From Sulfurimonas sp. SAG-AH-194-C20 (GTDB taxonomy: Bacteria > Campylobacterota > Campylobacteria > Campylobacterales > Sulfurimonadaceae), in assembly GCF_029215975.1 (NCBI RefSeq), contig NZ_JAEMVD010000012.1:1-34848 (forward strand): DNA of 34,848 nucleotides. The letters run 5' to 3'. Under the pieces are notes generated by a model. The model had not been told where the DNA came from. It was given only the letters and a program-made list of their open reading frames with translations, and did no database searches. Of this stretch, positions 17,860-26,238 are shown piece by piece. The position numbers and the translations under genes are program-made. Within the stretch, counting starts at the first letter, position 1; every line of letters starts with the position of its first letter.

Positions 17860-19131
17860 TTGAAAATACATATTGACATCGACTGTTTTTTTGTTAGTGC
17901 TGCTCGTATTATAGAGCCTGAACTAGAGCATAAAGCAGTGGCTATTGGAGGGAGGAGTGATACTAAGATATTTAACAAAGATGCCAAAAACCAGACTGTA
18001 AACTTTGAAAATAGTGGTAGTTTTGTACCTACATTTTATAAGGCTTATGAAAAGAAAGATGACGATATAGCTTCTTTTACTGATTCCGATGGCAAAATAC
18101 GAGGTATATTAACAACCTCCTCCTATGAAGCACGCTCTTTTGGTATAAAAACAGCCATGACTATCCGTGAAGCGCTACAACTCTGCCCTCATCTAATCAT
18201 CAAAGCACCAAACATGTCTTTGTATCAAAAACTCTCTCATGAACTTCATGAGTTTTTATGCTCTAAGATTCCTCTAGTTGAACAAGCTAGCATCGATGAG
18301 TTTTATGGAGATTTGACAGGCTGGATAAAGGATGAAGATATACCCGCATTTATAGACTCACTTCGGCACGAGATACTTCATGTCATAAAACTACCCGTGT
18401 CCATAGGAGCTGCTCCAACAAGATACATAGCAAAACTTGCCACTACATATGCAAAACCTTTTGGATGCAAAGTCATAGATAAGTATAACTTTGATGCTTT
18501 TGTAAACCCTATCGAAGTTGGGGCATTTGCTGGAATTGGTAAAAGTATGAAGCACAAATTCAACTCTGCTCAGATTCATACACTTGGTGACATTCGGAAA
18601 CGTAGAGGAACTTTAGAGTCATGGGGACCTTATGCCACAGATTTATATAAACGTATCAACGGCGAGGTCGATGCACCCATTAAGACTACACATAGAAGAA
18701 AGTCCATCGGTATAAGTCGAACCTTCGACTCTTTGTATGATAGACTTGAGCTTAAACGCAGGGTTCATGTTCTAGTTCGCCACCTCTCTTATGCTATCTT
18801 AAAACTCGATGTCATACCTACTGTATTTCATCTTGGTATAAGTTATGAAATGAATCAAAAATCACATAAAAATATCTCTTTAGCAGAACTCTTTACAGAA
18901 AAAAAATTTGACTCATTATGTTTAAAACTTTTTCATGAGGCAGATACACAAAAAAGGCTCAAAGTAATCCGACTAAGTATAACTTGTTCTAGTTTTACAC
19001 GAGATTCTAAAAAAGAACTCTCACTCATAGGGTTTCACGAAGAGCAGAAGATGCGAAAACTTACAGAACAAACACAAATTTTACGAGAAAGATATGGCAT
19101 TGATACACTAAAGTGGGGAAGTGAAATGTAA
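17860..19131 (+). CDS. Y-family DNA polymerase (DinB/UmuC-like)
   Basis: Translesion-type DNA polymerase of 423 residues. Catalytic features: HIDIDCFFVSA (D6, D8), YEARSFGIK (from residue 89) and ASIDEFYGDLTG (D146, E147). SIGAAPTRYIAKLATTYAKP and the helix-hairpin-helix FAGIGKSMKHKF follow. Between the first strand and YEAR there are about 45 more residues than in ordinary DinB (about 32-78), rich in Lys, Asp and Asn. I see no obvious C-terminal clamp-binding peptide. It starts with TTG; AGG precedes it, and no better start exists because D6/D8 must be included. Whether it acts as Pol IV or a UmuC homologue is open. Confidence 0.88.
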   Translation: MKIHIDIDCFFVSAARIIEPELEHKAVAIGGRSDTKIFNKDAKNQTVNFENSGSFVPTFYKAYEKKDDDIASFTDSDGKIRGILTTSSYEARSFGIKTAMTIREALQLCPHLIIKAPNMSLYQKLSHELHEFLCSKIPLVEQASIDEFYGDLTGWIKDEDIPAFIDSLRHEILHVIKLPVSIGAAPTRYIAKLATTYAKPFGCKVIDKYNFDAFVNPIEVGAFAGIGKSMKHKFNSAQIHTLGDIRKRRGTLESWGPYATDLYKRINGEVDAPIKTTHRRKSIGISRTFDSLYDRLELKRRVHVLVRHLSYAILKLDVIPTVFHLGISYEMNQKSHKNISLAELFTEKKFDSLCLKLFHEADTQKRLKVIRLSITCSSFTRDSKKELSLIGFHEEQKMRKLTEQTQILRERYGIDTLKWGSEM

Positions 19132-19143
19132 CAGATAATGAGC

Positions 19144-19149
19144 TATAAT
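19144..19149 (+). promoter_or_regulatory. TATAAT -10 element giving a leaderless start
   Basis: A perfect TATAAT lies exactly 7 bases before the ATG of the DUF234 gene, so transcription would begin at or next to the ATG. No ribosome-binding site is visible in the interval from the polymerase stop. Confidence 0.5.
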
Positions 19150-19156
19150 ATCTACT

Positions 19157-20095
19157 ATGACAAACTCTAAACTCCTTGAGCAATTTCGCTCTTTTTATTT
19201 TCGTAATTATCCAGATGATATGGAGACTCAGATCTCTTACTTCTCTGTTTTTGGTGGTTTAGGATGGGACATAGATACTTCAAAACCAATAGATGAATTA
19301 ATCCAAGAGATTATCCTTGAGAATTTTGATATTTTAAATGCAAAAATAGAAGAGTTAATAGATACAGAGCCAACACACAAGCGCTTACTTCAAGCACTAG
19401 CAGTTGGTGATAGAAGAATCTTCTCTGCGTTTAAGAGAGCTGGACTTAACAATGGAAATGGAGGGGGAGCTCTTAACTACCTTCAAGATATCGGGCTTAT
19501 TCAGATGGAGTACTCTCGTGAACGCCACCCAAGAGAGGTAAACCCAAATGCAAAACTCAAACGCCGTGAGGCAAGACATAGAATCTCACATAAAGTACTT
19601 TTTGCGCATCCATTTGTTAGATTTTGGTTTTATTTTATAGTTCCACAGATAACAAACATAAGAAAAAAGAACTATGAACTTCTTCATGTAAATATTGAAG
19701 CTCATTTAAACAGTTATACAAGTTTAGTTTTTGAAGAGTTAAGTGAGGTTTTACTTAACTATAACCTACGTGATGCCCAGATAATTAGTTCTGGAAGTTA
19801 CTGGGATGCAAACTTAGAGATAGATATTTTAACCCTTACTAATGATAACAAAATATATGTAAGTGAGTGTAAATGGAAAAATCATATCATTAATAAAAAA
19901 GAGTTACATAAATTAAGTGAAAAGTGTGTCAAACTAAATATTATTCCAACTCAAATAATTTTCTTTTCTAAACGTGGGTTCTCTAAGGAACTCATGCAAC
20001 TAAAAAGTAGTGCCCTTGCACTTTACAGCGCCGAGGACTTTGAAGCCTTAGTCAAAAGCACTTCAAAAGACTCTCTCATAGAGAACTTTATCTAG
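19157..20095 (+). CDS. DUF234 protein with PD-(D/E)XK-like core, no ATPase domain
   Basis: A 312-residue protein. Residues 75-120 resemble a winged-helix segment. Residues 150-245 match the DUF234 region that usually closes archaeal/bacterial STAND-type ATPases: HPFVRFWFYFIVP, FEELSEVLL, SYWDANLEIDILTL and VSECKWKN. The last three give a nuclease-like constellation (E193 or E194, D223, E237, K239). Here the ATPase half is absent: the N-terminus has no Walker motif. The substrate and whether it cuts DNA are unknown. It follows the polymerase by 25 bp on the same strand and meets the J-domain gene tail to tail, sharing CTAG. Confidence 0.8.
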   Translation: MTNSKLLEQFRSFYFRNYPDDMETQISYFSVFGGLGWDIDTSKPIDELIQEIILENFDILNAKIEELIDTEPTHKRLLQALAVGDRRIFSAFKRAGLNNGNGGGALNYLQDIGLIQMEYSRERHPREVNPNAKLKRREARHRISHKVLFAHPFVRFWFYFIVPQITNIRKKNYELLHVNIEAHLNSYTSLVFEELSEVLLNYNLRDAQIISSGSYWDANLEIDILTLTNDNKIYVSECKWKNHIINKKELHKLSEKCVKLNIIPTQIIFFSKRGFSKELMQLKSSALALYSAEDFEALVKSTSKDSLIENFI

Positions 20096-20892
20096 CTCAC
20101 AATTCTCAGTGCCGTATAAGCTTCTTGAAGTAGTTGAAACTTTTGAGTGTAGTGTTCAACCATATGTGGTGCTTCATGAATTATTTTGTCAGGGTGGTAC
20201 ACTTTTGTAAGTTTTTTATATGACTTTTTAAGTGCATCTTGACTCGCCCCAACTGGACATTCAAGAACCGTATAAAAGAGTGTGTGTTCATCCTCTTCTT
20301 CTTTGCATAAATCCCCAAAACTAAAGTTTGCAAAATCACTATAAAGTTTAGACATAAAATGGTTGTCATATGTATACTGAATCTCATAGTGTAAGATATG
20401 GCGTTTGTTAAGGGCACGTTCTAATCTTGCCTTAGCTTTAAAGTCTGAAACATCTATCACAAGTGAGAGGTCAGTTCCACGTTCTACATACACTTCTAAC
20501 TGTGAACGCATATAGTTTAGTACCCAAGTATTTGGTGATTTTAATGAAATAAGTACAGTATCTTTATCGTAAGCATATAGGTTTACTTTTATAACTTCAG
20601 GTTCTTGTAGTTTTTCTAGTTCTATTTTTATGGGTTGTGTCCCATACTTTAACATACTTCTAAGAAAAAACTCATGATTAAAGTCATGTGTTTTAGCATG
20701 ATGCTCACTAAGTTGCTGAAGAAACTCTTCTCTTACCTCTGTTAGTGTTTCATTGCGAAAGACAAGTACTGCTTTTGGTAAAAAGAGCATACCACGTGAG
20801 TGATGATTTAAAAATTCTTTCATCCATGGAGTATTTAGAGTTGCAAAGTCTGTTGTGATAAGAATGAGATTATTACATAATACAATGTTCAT
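20092..20892 (-). CDS. Protein with C-terminal DjlA-type J domain
   Basis: A 266-residue protein. Residues about 203-266 are a J domain with the HPD tripeptide at 233-235; the insertion after HPD (KIIHEAPHMVEHYTQKFQLL) resembles the DjlA-type J domain more than DnaJ. The first 200 residues are not recognised, are probably alpha/beta, and contain no transmembrane segment. It should stimulate the ATPase of a DnaK-type chaperone; the client is unknown. The leader GAAGGTAGGATAT before the ATG is nearly identical to that of nuoA. Confidence 0.75.
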   Translation of the reverse strand: MNIVLCNNLILITTDFATLNTPWMKEFLNHHSRGMLFLPKAVLVFRNETLTEVREEFLQQLSEHHAKTHDFNHEFFLRSMLKYGTQPIKIELEKLQEPEVIKVNLYAYDKDTVLISLKSPNTWVLNYMRSQLEVYVERGTDLSLVIDVSDFKAKARLERALNKRHILHYEIQYTYDNHFMSKLYSDFANFSFGDLCKEEEDEHTLFYTVLECPVGASQDALKKSYKKLTKVYHPDKIIHEAPHMVEHYTQKFQLLQEAYTALRIVS

Positions 20893-21020
20893 ATATCCTA
20901 CCTTCTTGCATGGTTTTTCATAAGTTAAGCAATATTAGTTCCACCTTGTATCTTTCTTTACTCTAGGTATGTTAGTTTCTACTTCTAATATACTTTCATT
21001 TTATTTATAGGTATTTTTTG

Positions 21021-21026
21021 TATAAT
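21021..21026 (+). promoter_or_regulatory. Probable purF promoter -10
   Basis: TATAAT preceded by a T-rich run (GGTATTTTTTG), the usual layout of vegetative promoters in AT-rich Campylobacterota. It lies 39 bases before the purF start; the ribosome site AAGGAT follows at 21055-21060. The rest of the 173-bp region 20893-21065 shows nothing else I can identify. Confidence 0.55.
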
Positions 21027-21065
21027 TCTACTAATAAATGACTATTAGATGAACAAGGATTTAAT

Positions 21066-22427
21066 TTGCGCGAAGATATAAACGAAAAGTGTGCTGTTGT
21101 TGGGATTTTTGGACATGAAGAGGCTTCTAAACTAGCTTACTTTTCACTACACTCTTTACAACACCGTGGACAAGAAGCTGCAGGTATCAGTTCATCTGAT
21201 GGAAAAAAACTCCATACTATTAAAGACCGCGGTCTTGTTATGAGAGTTTTTAATGAAGATAAACTAGAAACACTCAGTGGTTCATCTGCTGTAGGGCATA
21301 CACGCTACTCAACTGCTGGAGATGATTCTATCCTTGATGCACAACCTGTATTTGCTCGTTATGATCTTGGTGAGATGGCTATTGTTCATAATGGTAACCT
21401 GACAAATGCAGAAGAAGTGAGAAATCAACTCATCGAAAAAGGTGCAATTTTTCAAACATTTATGGATACTGAAAACCTTATCCACCTAATCGCTAAAAGT
21501 TCTAAAAATAAACTTGTAGATAGAATCGTAGATGCAGTTCAAAAAATTGAAGGGGCTTTTTCTTTAGTCTTTTTAAGTAGAACTAAAATGTTTGCAATGC
21601 GAGATCGTTTTGGTTTTCGTCCTCTTAGTTTAGGTCGCCTTCCAAATGGTGGTTATATCGTTGCAAGTGAGACTTGTGCATTTGACCTCGTTGGTGCTAC
21701 ATTTGTTCGTGATGTTGAACCGGGTGAACTACTTATCTTTGAAAAAGACAAGGCACCACAAAGTATCAAGGTTTTCGAGGCTACTCCTAAACACTGTATT
21801 TTTGAGTATGTTTATTTTGCTCGCCCTGACTCAACTGTTTTTGGTCAGTCTGTTTATCAAATGCGTAAAAATATGGGAAAAGAATTATCTAAGATAGAAC
21901 CTATTGAAGCTGACGTAGTCATACCTGTACCAGATGGTGGTGTGCCTTCTGCTATTGGCTATTCCCAAGCAAGTGGTATCCCTTACGAGATGGGAATTAT
22001 GAGAAACCATTATATCGGTCGTACTTTTATAGAACCAACACAAGAGATGCGTGACTTAAAAGTGAAGATGAAACTCTCTCCTATGATAGATGTCATCAAA
22101 GGAAAGCGTGTTATCGTAGTTGATGACTCTATCGTTCGGGGTACAACTTCTCGTCGTATCATCAGAATGTTAAAAGAAGCAGGTGCTAGTGAAGTTCATA
22201 TGCGTGTTTCATCTCCTCCAACCACTGATCCATGTTTTTACGGTGTAGATACTCCAAGTAAAGACAAACTAATCGCGGCAAACATGACAAACCAAGAAAT
22301 CTGTGACTACATAGAAGCTGATTCGTTAGCCTACCTTGATGAAGACTCACTTTTACGTAGCGTGAACTCTACTGTAAGTGAAGAAAAGTACTGTACGGCA
22401 TGTTTTACAGGGAAATACATAGTTTAA
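21066..22427 (+). CDS. purF: Amidophosphoribosyltransferase
   Basis: First committed enzyme of purine synthesis: transfers glutamine amide nitrogen to PRPP (453 residues). The N-terminal Ntn-hydrolase domain follows a short propeptide (MREDINEK) with the catalytic cysteine at residue 9 (CAVVGIFG), and GHTRYSTAG is intact. The PRPP loop VIVVDDSIVRGTTSRR is in the C-terminal half. Cysteines in KHCIFEY, TDPCFYG and YCTACFTGKY match the [4Fe-4S] ligands of the Bacillus-type enzyme. The start codon is TTG with AAGGAT upstream; its stop overlaps the next ATG (TAATG). Confidence 0.96.
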   Translation: MREDINEKCAVVGIFGHEEASKLAYFSLHSLQHRGQEAAGISSSDGKKLHTIKDRGLVMRVFNEDKLETLSGSSAVGHTRYSTAGDDSILDAQPVFARYDLGEMAIVHNGNLTNAEEVRNQLIEKGAIFQTFMDTENLIHLIAKSSKNKLVDRIVDAVQKIEGAFSLVFLSRTKMFAMRDRFGFRPLSLGRLPNGGYIVASETCAFDLVGATFVRDVEPGELLIFEKDKAPQSIKVFEATPKHCIFEYVYFARPDSTVFGQSVYQMRKNMGKELSKIEPIEADVVIPVPDGGVPSAIGYSQASGIPYEMGIMRNHYIGRTFIEPTQEMRDLKVKMKLSPMIDVIKGKRVIVVDDSIVRGTTSRRIIRMLKEAGASEVHMRVSSPPTTDPCFYGVDTPSKDKLIAANMTNQEICDYIEADSLAYLDEDSLLRSVNSTVSEEKYCTACFTGKYIV

Positions 22428-23386
22428 TGGAACAAATATACACATACGGTGGCTATCTCAAGAAGAAGTTTAATGCTAAGGTTTATAAAGTTGGGATAAA
22501 TATCTCAGGATTTACTTGCCCTAACATAGATGGAACAGTTGCTAAAGGTGGCTGTACTTTTTGTGAAAATGACTCTTTTTCTGCCAGTACTGATGAAGTT
22601 CAAGAGCTTAAAAGTTTCCATTTAAACCTTGACTCACTTGAAAACCCATACCTAGATAAACAACTCTTGCAATTAGAACAACAATTTTCTGCCATATCTT
22701 CGCGCCAAGCAAGAGAGTACGGAGCAGAGAAGTTTTTAGTGTATTTTCAATCTTTTACAAATACATATGCACCATTTGAAACACTTAAAGCTCTTTATGA
22801 GAAAGCTCTTTCGTTTGACAATGTAGTAGGACTCAGCATTGGAACTCGCTCTGATAGTATCACTCAAGAGACACTTGATTATCTTGCTGAGTTGTCAAAA
22901 AAGAGTGAGATTTGGCTTGAGTTTGGAATACAGTCTGTTTACGATGAAACACTTATCAAAATAAATCGTGGTCATGATAGTGCGAATGTTAAAGAATGGA
23001 TTATCAAGTCTAAAAAGGCAGGTATAAATGTCTGTGGACACTTAATCTTTGGTTTAGCAGACGAAACACAAGAGATGATGCTAGAGACTTCACGGGCAGC
23101 TTACGAGTGGGGGATAGACTCTGTTAAGTATCATCCTCTTTATGTAGTAAAGAGAACCGCGCTAGCAAATGAATACAAGCGTGGAGAGTTTACCCCTATT
23201 AGTGAAGAAGAGTACCTTGATGTTTTAGTGAAGTCCATAGAGATGAAACCTGCGAATGTTCATGTTCAAAGAATCACGGCAGGTCTTGATGATGACTCAC
23301 TTCTAGCACCTGCGTGGTGTAGAAATAAAAATATTCAAGTGAAAAATATTAATAAAGCACTTAAAAAAGTTGGTTTAAAGTACTAA
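22427..23386 (+). CDS. TIGR01212-family radical SAM protein (YhcC-like)
   Basis: A 319-residue radical-SAM enzyme of unassigned reaction. The N-terminus MEQIYTYGGYLKKKF and the cluster motif region GFTCPNIDGTVAKGGCTFC match the YhcC/TIGR01212 family, in which the first cysteine lies further from the CxxC pair than the classic CxxxCxxC. YFQSFTNTYAP and WLEFGIQSVYDETL are also conserved. An in-frame ATG at 22400 lies inside purF; the start at 22427, overlapping the purF stop, fits the family length better. It is probably cotranscribed with purF. Confidence 0.9.
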   Translation: MEQIYTYGGYLKKKFNAKVYKVGINISGFTCPNIDGTVAKGGCTFCENDSFSASTDEVQELKSFHLNLDSLENPYLDKQLLQLEQQFSAISSRQAREYGAEKFLVYFQSFTNTYAPFETLKALYEKALSFDNVVGLSIGTRSDSITQETLDYLAELSKKSEIWLEFGIQSVYDETLIKINRGHDSANVKEWIIKSKKAGINVCGHLIFGLADETQEMMLETSRAAYEWGIDSVKYHPLYVVKRTALANEYKRGEFTPISEEEYLDVLVKSIEMKPANVHVQRITAGLDDDSLLAPAWCRNKNIQVKNINKALKKVGLKY

Positions 23387-23389
23387 AAT

Positions 23390-23935
23390 CTAGTGTCCCC
23401 AAACCTTAGCAAACTGTGCTGTACTTCTAAAATATGGTGGGTATCTAAAGTAGACTCTAAAAGATTGCGATGTTCCAGGTTTTAGGTTCGTAGCGACTAC
23501 AAACTCTTTCGTTACTGACTGAGGTTTACTAACCTTGTTAAATCCACTTGTAAAGAAATCAAAGAAACCACTGGCTTTATAAAAGTTACCACCTTTTACA
23601 TTTCCTGTAGCATGTCCTCGGTTGACAAGTTTCAACTCAAATGTAACCACCCCAATTTTGTGTTTTCCTTCGTTTCTTACTATTCCGGTATAGACAATCT
23701 GTTCAGTGCTAAGTAAGCGTTTGTTTTTTAGCTTATGAAGCTTTACGACCTTCGTATACTTATCAACCACTATCACAGAAAAACCTGCTAGAAAAAGGCA
23801 CATGACTGCAACCGATATAAACATACCTACTTTAACTTTTGCTTCATCTTGTTTCATAGCACCAATTGTACCCGCAATAAAGATGAGAAAAATCACCCCA
23901 AATGTTATAAAGTGCCAGTAATTTAAAGTTGTCAT
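23390..23935 (-). CDS. DUF2393-type membrane protein, copy 2
   Basis: A 181-residue protein with two N-terminal hydrophobic helices (residues about 8-25 and 36-55) and a beta-rich soluble domain that would face the periplasm. It looks like the DUF2393 family, which I recall as largely limited to Campylobacterota; function unknown. It overlaps the preceding paralogue by 4 bases and ends 3 bp from the convergent radical-SAM gene, with no obvious terminator between them. Confidence 0.65.
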   Translation of the reverse strand: MTTLNYWHFITFGVIFLIFIAGTIGAMKQDEAKVKVGMFISVAVMCLFLAGFSVIVVDKYTKVVKLHKLKNKRLLSTEQIVYTGIVRNEGKHKIGVVTFELKLVNRGHATGNVKGGNFYKASGFFDFFTSGFNKVSKPQSVTKEFVVATNLKPGTSQSFRVYFRYPPYFRSTAQFAKVWGH

Positions 23936-24444
23936 TTACAATCTGCTCCCAGTGAAATATTATAATCTTTAGAATATCTAAACGGCTCAACAATAATCTT
24001 AAATTCTCGAGTTTCTGATTTTCTTATATCCATCTCTATAATCGACATTTTTTTAAATGGTTTTAATTTTTTTAGATAGTTTTTGAGCTCATTTGAACTT
24101 ATAGCATAAGCACTCGCTGTTATTTTACACTCTTTAAAATTCTTATTTGATTCATTTGTGAGTACACCTTTGACTACCACTGCTTCCATAAACTGAAGTC
24201 GCTTTTGGCTCAAAAGTTTGCAGGAGTTTTTAAAAAGTGTTTCATGTAGTTTTACGTAGCCCAAAGTTGGACCAAGAAGAAGAGTTGAAAAAGCGAGTAG
24301 TATAAAAAGTACTGCTAAAATAAGCTTTTTTCTAAGCACGATTCCAAGTATAATAAAGAGAAGAAAAAGAACAAAAGCACTTCCAAATAGTAGATAATCC
24401 CATTTAATAAGTCCATCTATAAAAAGAGTGATTTTAGAGTTCAT
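23932..24444 (-). CDS. DUF2393-type membrane protein, copy 1
   Basis: A 170-residue protein with two transmembrane segments (about 17-36 and 41-62) and a soluble domain with the same plan as the next gene: a short strand pattern (VVVKGVLTNESNKNF versus IVYTGIVRNEGKHKI) after the helices. The pair looks like an old tandem duplication with low remaining identity. Its ATG overlaps the hisIE stop (TAATG). The function is not known; the location after hisIE is positional evidence only. Confidence 0.65.
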   Translation of the reverse strand: MNSKITLFIDGLIKWDYLLFGSAFVLFLLFIILGIVLRKKLILAVLFILLAFSTLLLGPTLGYVKLHETLFKNSCKLLSQKRLQFMEAVVVKGVLTNESNKNFKECKITASAYAISSNELKNYLKKLKPFKKMSIIEMDIRKSETREFKIIVEPFRYSKDYNISLGADCK

Positions 24445-25124
24445 TAGTCCTCTCTTGCGTTTTTCTCAGCGATTCCACTCATGTCAAATCTACGAGCAAG
24501 TTCTTGTTTAATTCTATCCGGAGAGATATTTTTAACAGCTAATGCAACAAGCATATGGTAAGTTAAATCAGATGCTTCATAAATCATTTCAGCTTCATCA
24601 TTATCTTTGTATGCAAAACAAAATTCACCGGCTTCTTCTACAACTTTTTTCAAAATTGTATTGTCACCTTTACTCATAAGTTTTGCTGTCCAAGAACTTT
24701 TAGGGTCAGCCAACTTTCGCTCTTGTATAGTATGATAAAGAGTATCTATAACACCATAAGCAGCAGTAGTATCTACTTCAACTTTAGAGTTTGCTTCACC
24801 TGATTCAAGCTCTGTGAAAAAGCAAGATTTACGACCTGTGTGACATGCGACACCTTCTTGTGTTACTTTTATAAGAAGAGTATCATTATCACAATCTATA
24901 CTAAATGAGTGAATCGCTTGTGTGTGTCCACTACTTTCACCCTTTTTCCAGATGCGTTGTTTTGAGCGAGAAAAGTAGTGTGCAATTTTTGTGCTTAGTG
25001 AGAGTTCTAATGCTTCTTTATTCATATAAGCCATCATCAAAATCTCATTTGTGCTTACTTCTTGAACTATCACAGGAAGAAGTTCAGACTTCTCCCAATC
25101 CACTCTATCTACTGCGTTTATCAT
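24444..25124 (-). CDS. hisIE: Bifunctional phosphoribosyl-AMP cyclohydrolase / phosphoribosyl-ATP diphosphatase
   Basis: Catalyses steps 2 and 3 of histidine synthesis (226 residues). The HisI domain covers residues about 1-120, with YFSRSKQRIWKKGESSGH and the metal-site cysteines in IDCDNDTLL and GVACHTGRKSCFF. The HisE domain covers about 125-226, with KKVVEEAGEFCFAYKD and the MazG-like acidic helix EASDLTYHMLVAL. It starts at the stop of the prohibitin-like gene (TAATG). Confidence 0.96.
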   Translation of the reverse strand: MINAVDRVDWEKSELLPVIVQEVSTNEILMMAYMNKEALELSLSTKIAHYFSRSKQRIWKKGESSGHTQAIHSFSIDCDNDTLLIKVTQEGVACHTGRKSCFFTELESGEANSKVEVDTTAAYGVIDTLYHTIQERKLADPKSSWTAKLMSKGDNTILKKVVEEAGEFCFAYKDNDEAEMIYEASDLTYHMLVALAVKNISPDRIKQELARRFDMSGIAEKNARED

Positions 25125-26209
25125 TACTTAGCCGTAGTTCTTTGTCTAGCATTTTTTGTATCTACCCAGATGTTTGGTGTAGATCCACCAGGAGTTAAGA
25201 AGATTTTGGCATCACGGTTTACACGAAGTGCTTCATTAAACTTCCCTTGAACTTTAATCTGTTCTAGTTGTAAGAGTCTAGGAGTTAAAGACTTACTTAT
25301 AAGAATATTTGCTTTTGCTTTTGCATCAGCATTAATCGTAATTGCATCCGCTTTACCTTGAGCTTCAATACGAGCTTGCTGTGCAACACCACGTGCTTCT
25401 GCAGCACGTTTAAGTGCTTCTTGTTTTACACGTTGAACATCTTGTTCTGCTTTTTGAACCGCTTGTTTAGCAATCTGTACTGCTTCGATTTGTTCTTTTA
25501 CTTTTGTAGGTAAAACGATATCACGAAGTTGTACCGACTGAAGTACTGCTGGAGTGTTTTTAAGATTTGCAACACTATCACGGATACCCGCTTCTATCTC
25601 TGAACCTAAGTCATTTCTCATTTGAGTAAGCGCTTCTGCATCATACTTTCCAATAACATTACGAACTACATCACGAACAACAGGATTGATGATTTTATCT
25701 TCCCAAGAAAATCCCCAGTTAGAGATAGTCTGTGCAGCAAACTCTGAGTTAAGTCTATACTGAACAGTGAGTTCAATAGAAACAGGAAGTGAACGCTTAT
25801 CAAGCACAGTAATGGCTTGTTTAGCAACGATGCCTGATGTGTTGGAGTTATTCTCAATACGGTTAGCATAGTTAATAATACGGACCTTAGTATCTACAAC
25901 ATAAACCTTTTGGATAATAGGAACGATAAAGTGAAGTCCAGGAAGAAGTGCTTGGTCTTGATACTTACCGTTTGTACTTAAAATACCGCGCTGTCCCTCT
26001 TCGATGATAGTAAAAGGTTTTGCTAAAACTAACATAACAACAACTGCTATAAGAAAGTAAACTAACCCTGATTTTCCACCAAAGTCTGGCATTTTTGGCA
26101 TTTGTGGAACTGTTGGACCATTCCCTCCGCCTGAACCACCTGAAGACTTCTTTTGTCCTCCACCTTCACTCTTTTTTTTGTTAAAATAATCATTCATATC
26201 TGATGCCAT
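25124..26209 (-). CDS. Prohibitin-like SPFH-domain membrane protein
   Basis: A 361-residue protein with one N-terminal transmembrane helix (YFLIAVVVMLVLAKP, about 51-65) after a flexible Gly/Ser/Lys-rich tail, an SPFH/band-7 domain (IIEEGQRGILSTNGKYQDQ onward) and a helical, Ala/Lys/Gln-rich coiled-coil region (about 225-300). It resembles prohibitins and HflK/HflC, which form membrane microdomains or cages around proteases such as FtsH. The C-terminus PGGSTPNIWVDTKN fits bacterial prohibitin homologues. It lies between ilvE and hisIE with close spacing; no functional link with amino-acid synthesis is implied by its sequence. Confidence 0.9.
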   Translation of the reverse strand: MASDMNDYFNKKKSEGGGQKKSSGGSGGGNGPTVPQMPKMPDFGGKSGLVYFLIAVVVMLVLAKPFTIIEEGQRGILSTNGKYQDQALLPGLHFIVPIIQKVYVVDTKVRIINYANRIENNSNTSGIVAKQAITVLDKRSLPVSIELTVQYRLNSEFAAQTISNWGFSWEDKIINPVVRDVVRNVIGKYDAEALTQMRNDLGSEIEAGIRDSVANLKNTPAVLQSVQLRDIVLPTKVKEQIEAVQIAKQAVQKAEQDVQRVKQEALKRAAEARGVAQQARIEAQGKADAITINADAKAKANILISKSLTPRLLQLEQIKVQGKFNEALRVNRDAKIFLTPGGSTPNIWVDTKNARQRTTAK

Positions 26210-26238
26210 TGTAAATTTCCTTAGTTTTATTTAATTTT

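Noticed and set aside
17738-17863. A 41-codon open frame (ATG 17738) whose TGA overlaps the TTG start of the polymerase gene
   Set aside because: It has no ribosome site, a composition typical of AT-rich intergenic DNA, and it contains the palindrome and likely promoter; overlap with TTG may be chance. It was not annotated as a gene.
22400-22426. Upstream ATG for the radical-SAM gene, inside purF
   Set aside because: It would add nine residues not typical of the family; the ATG overlapping the purF stop gives the usual N-terminus.
93-25126. Repeated TAATG stop-start overlaps (nuoM/N, nuoD/small gene, purF/radical SAM, prohibitin-like/hisIE, hisIE/DUF2393)
   Set aside because: This is ordinary compact operon structure with translational coupling; noted in the gene entries and not treated as a novel signal.
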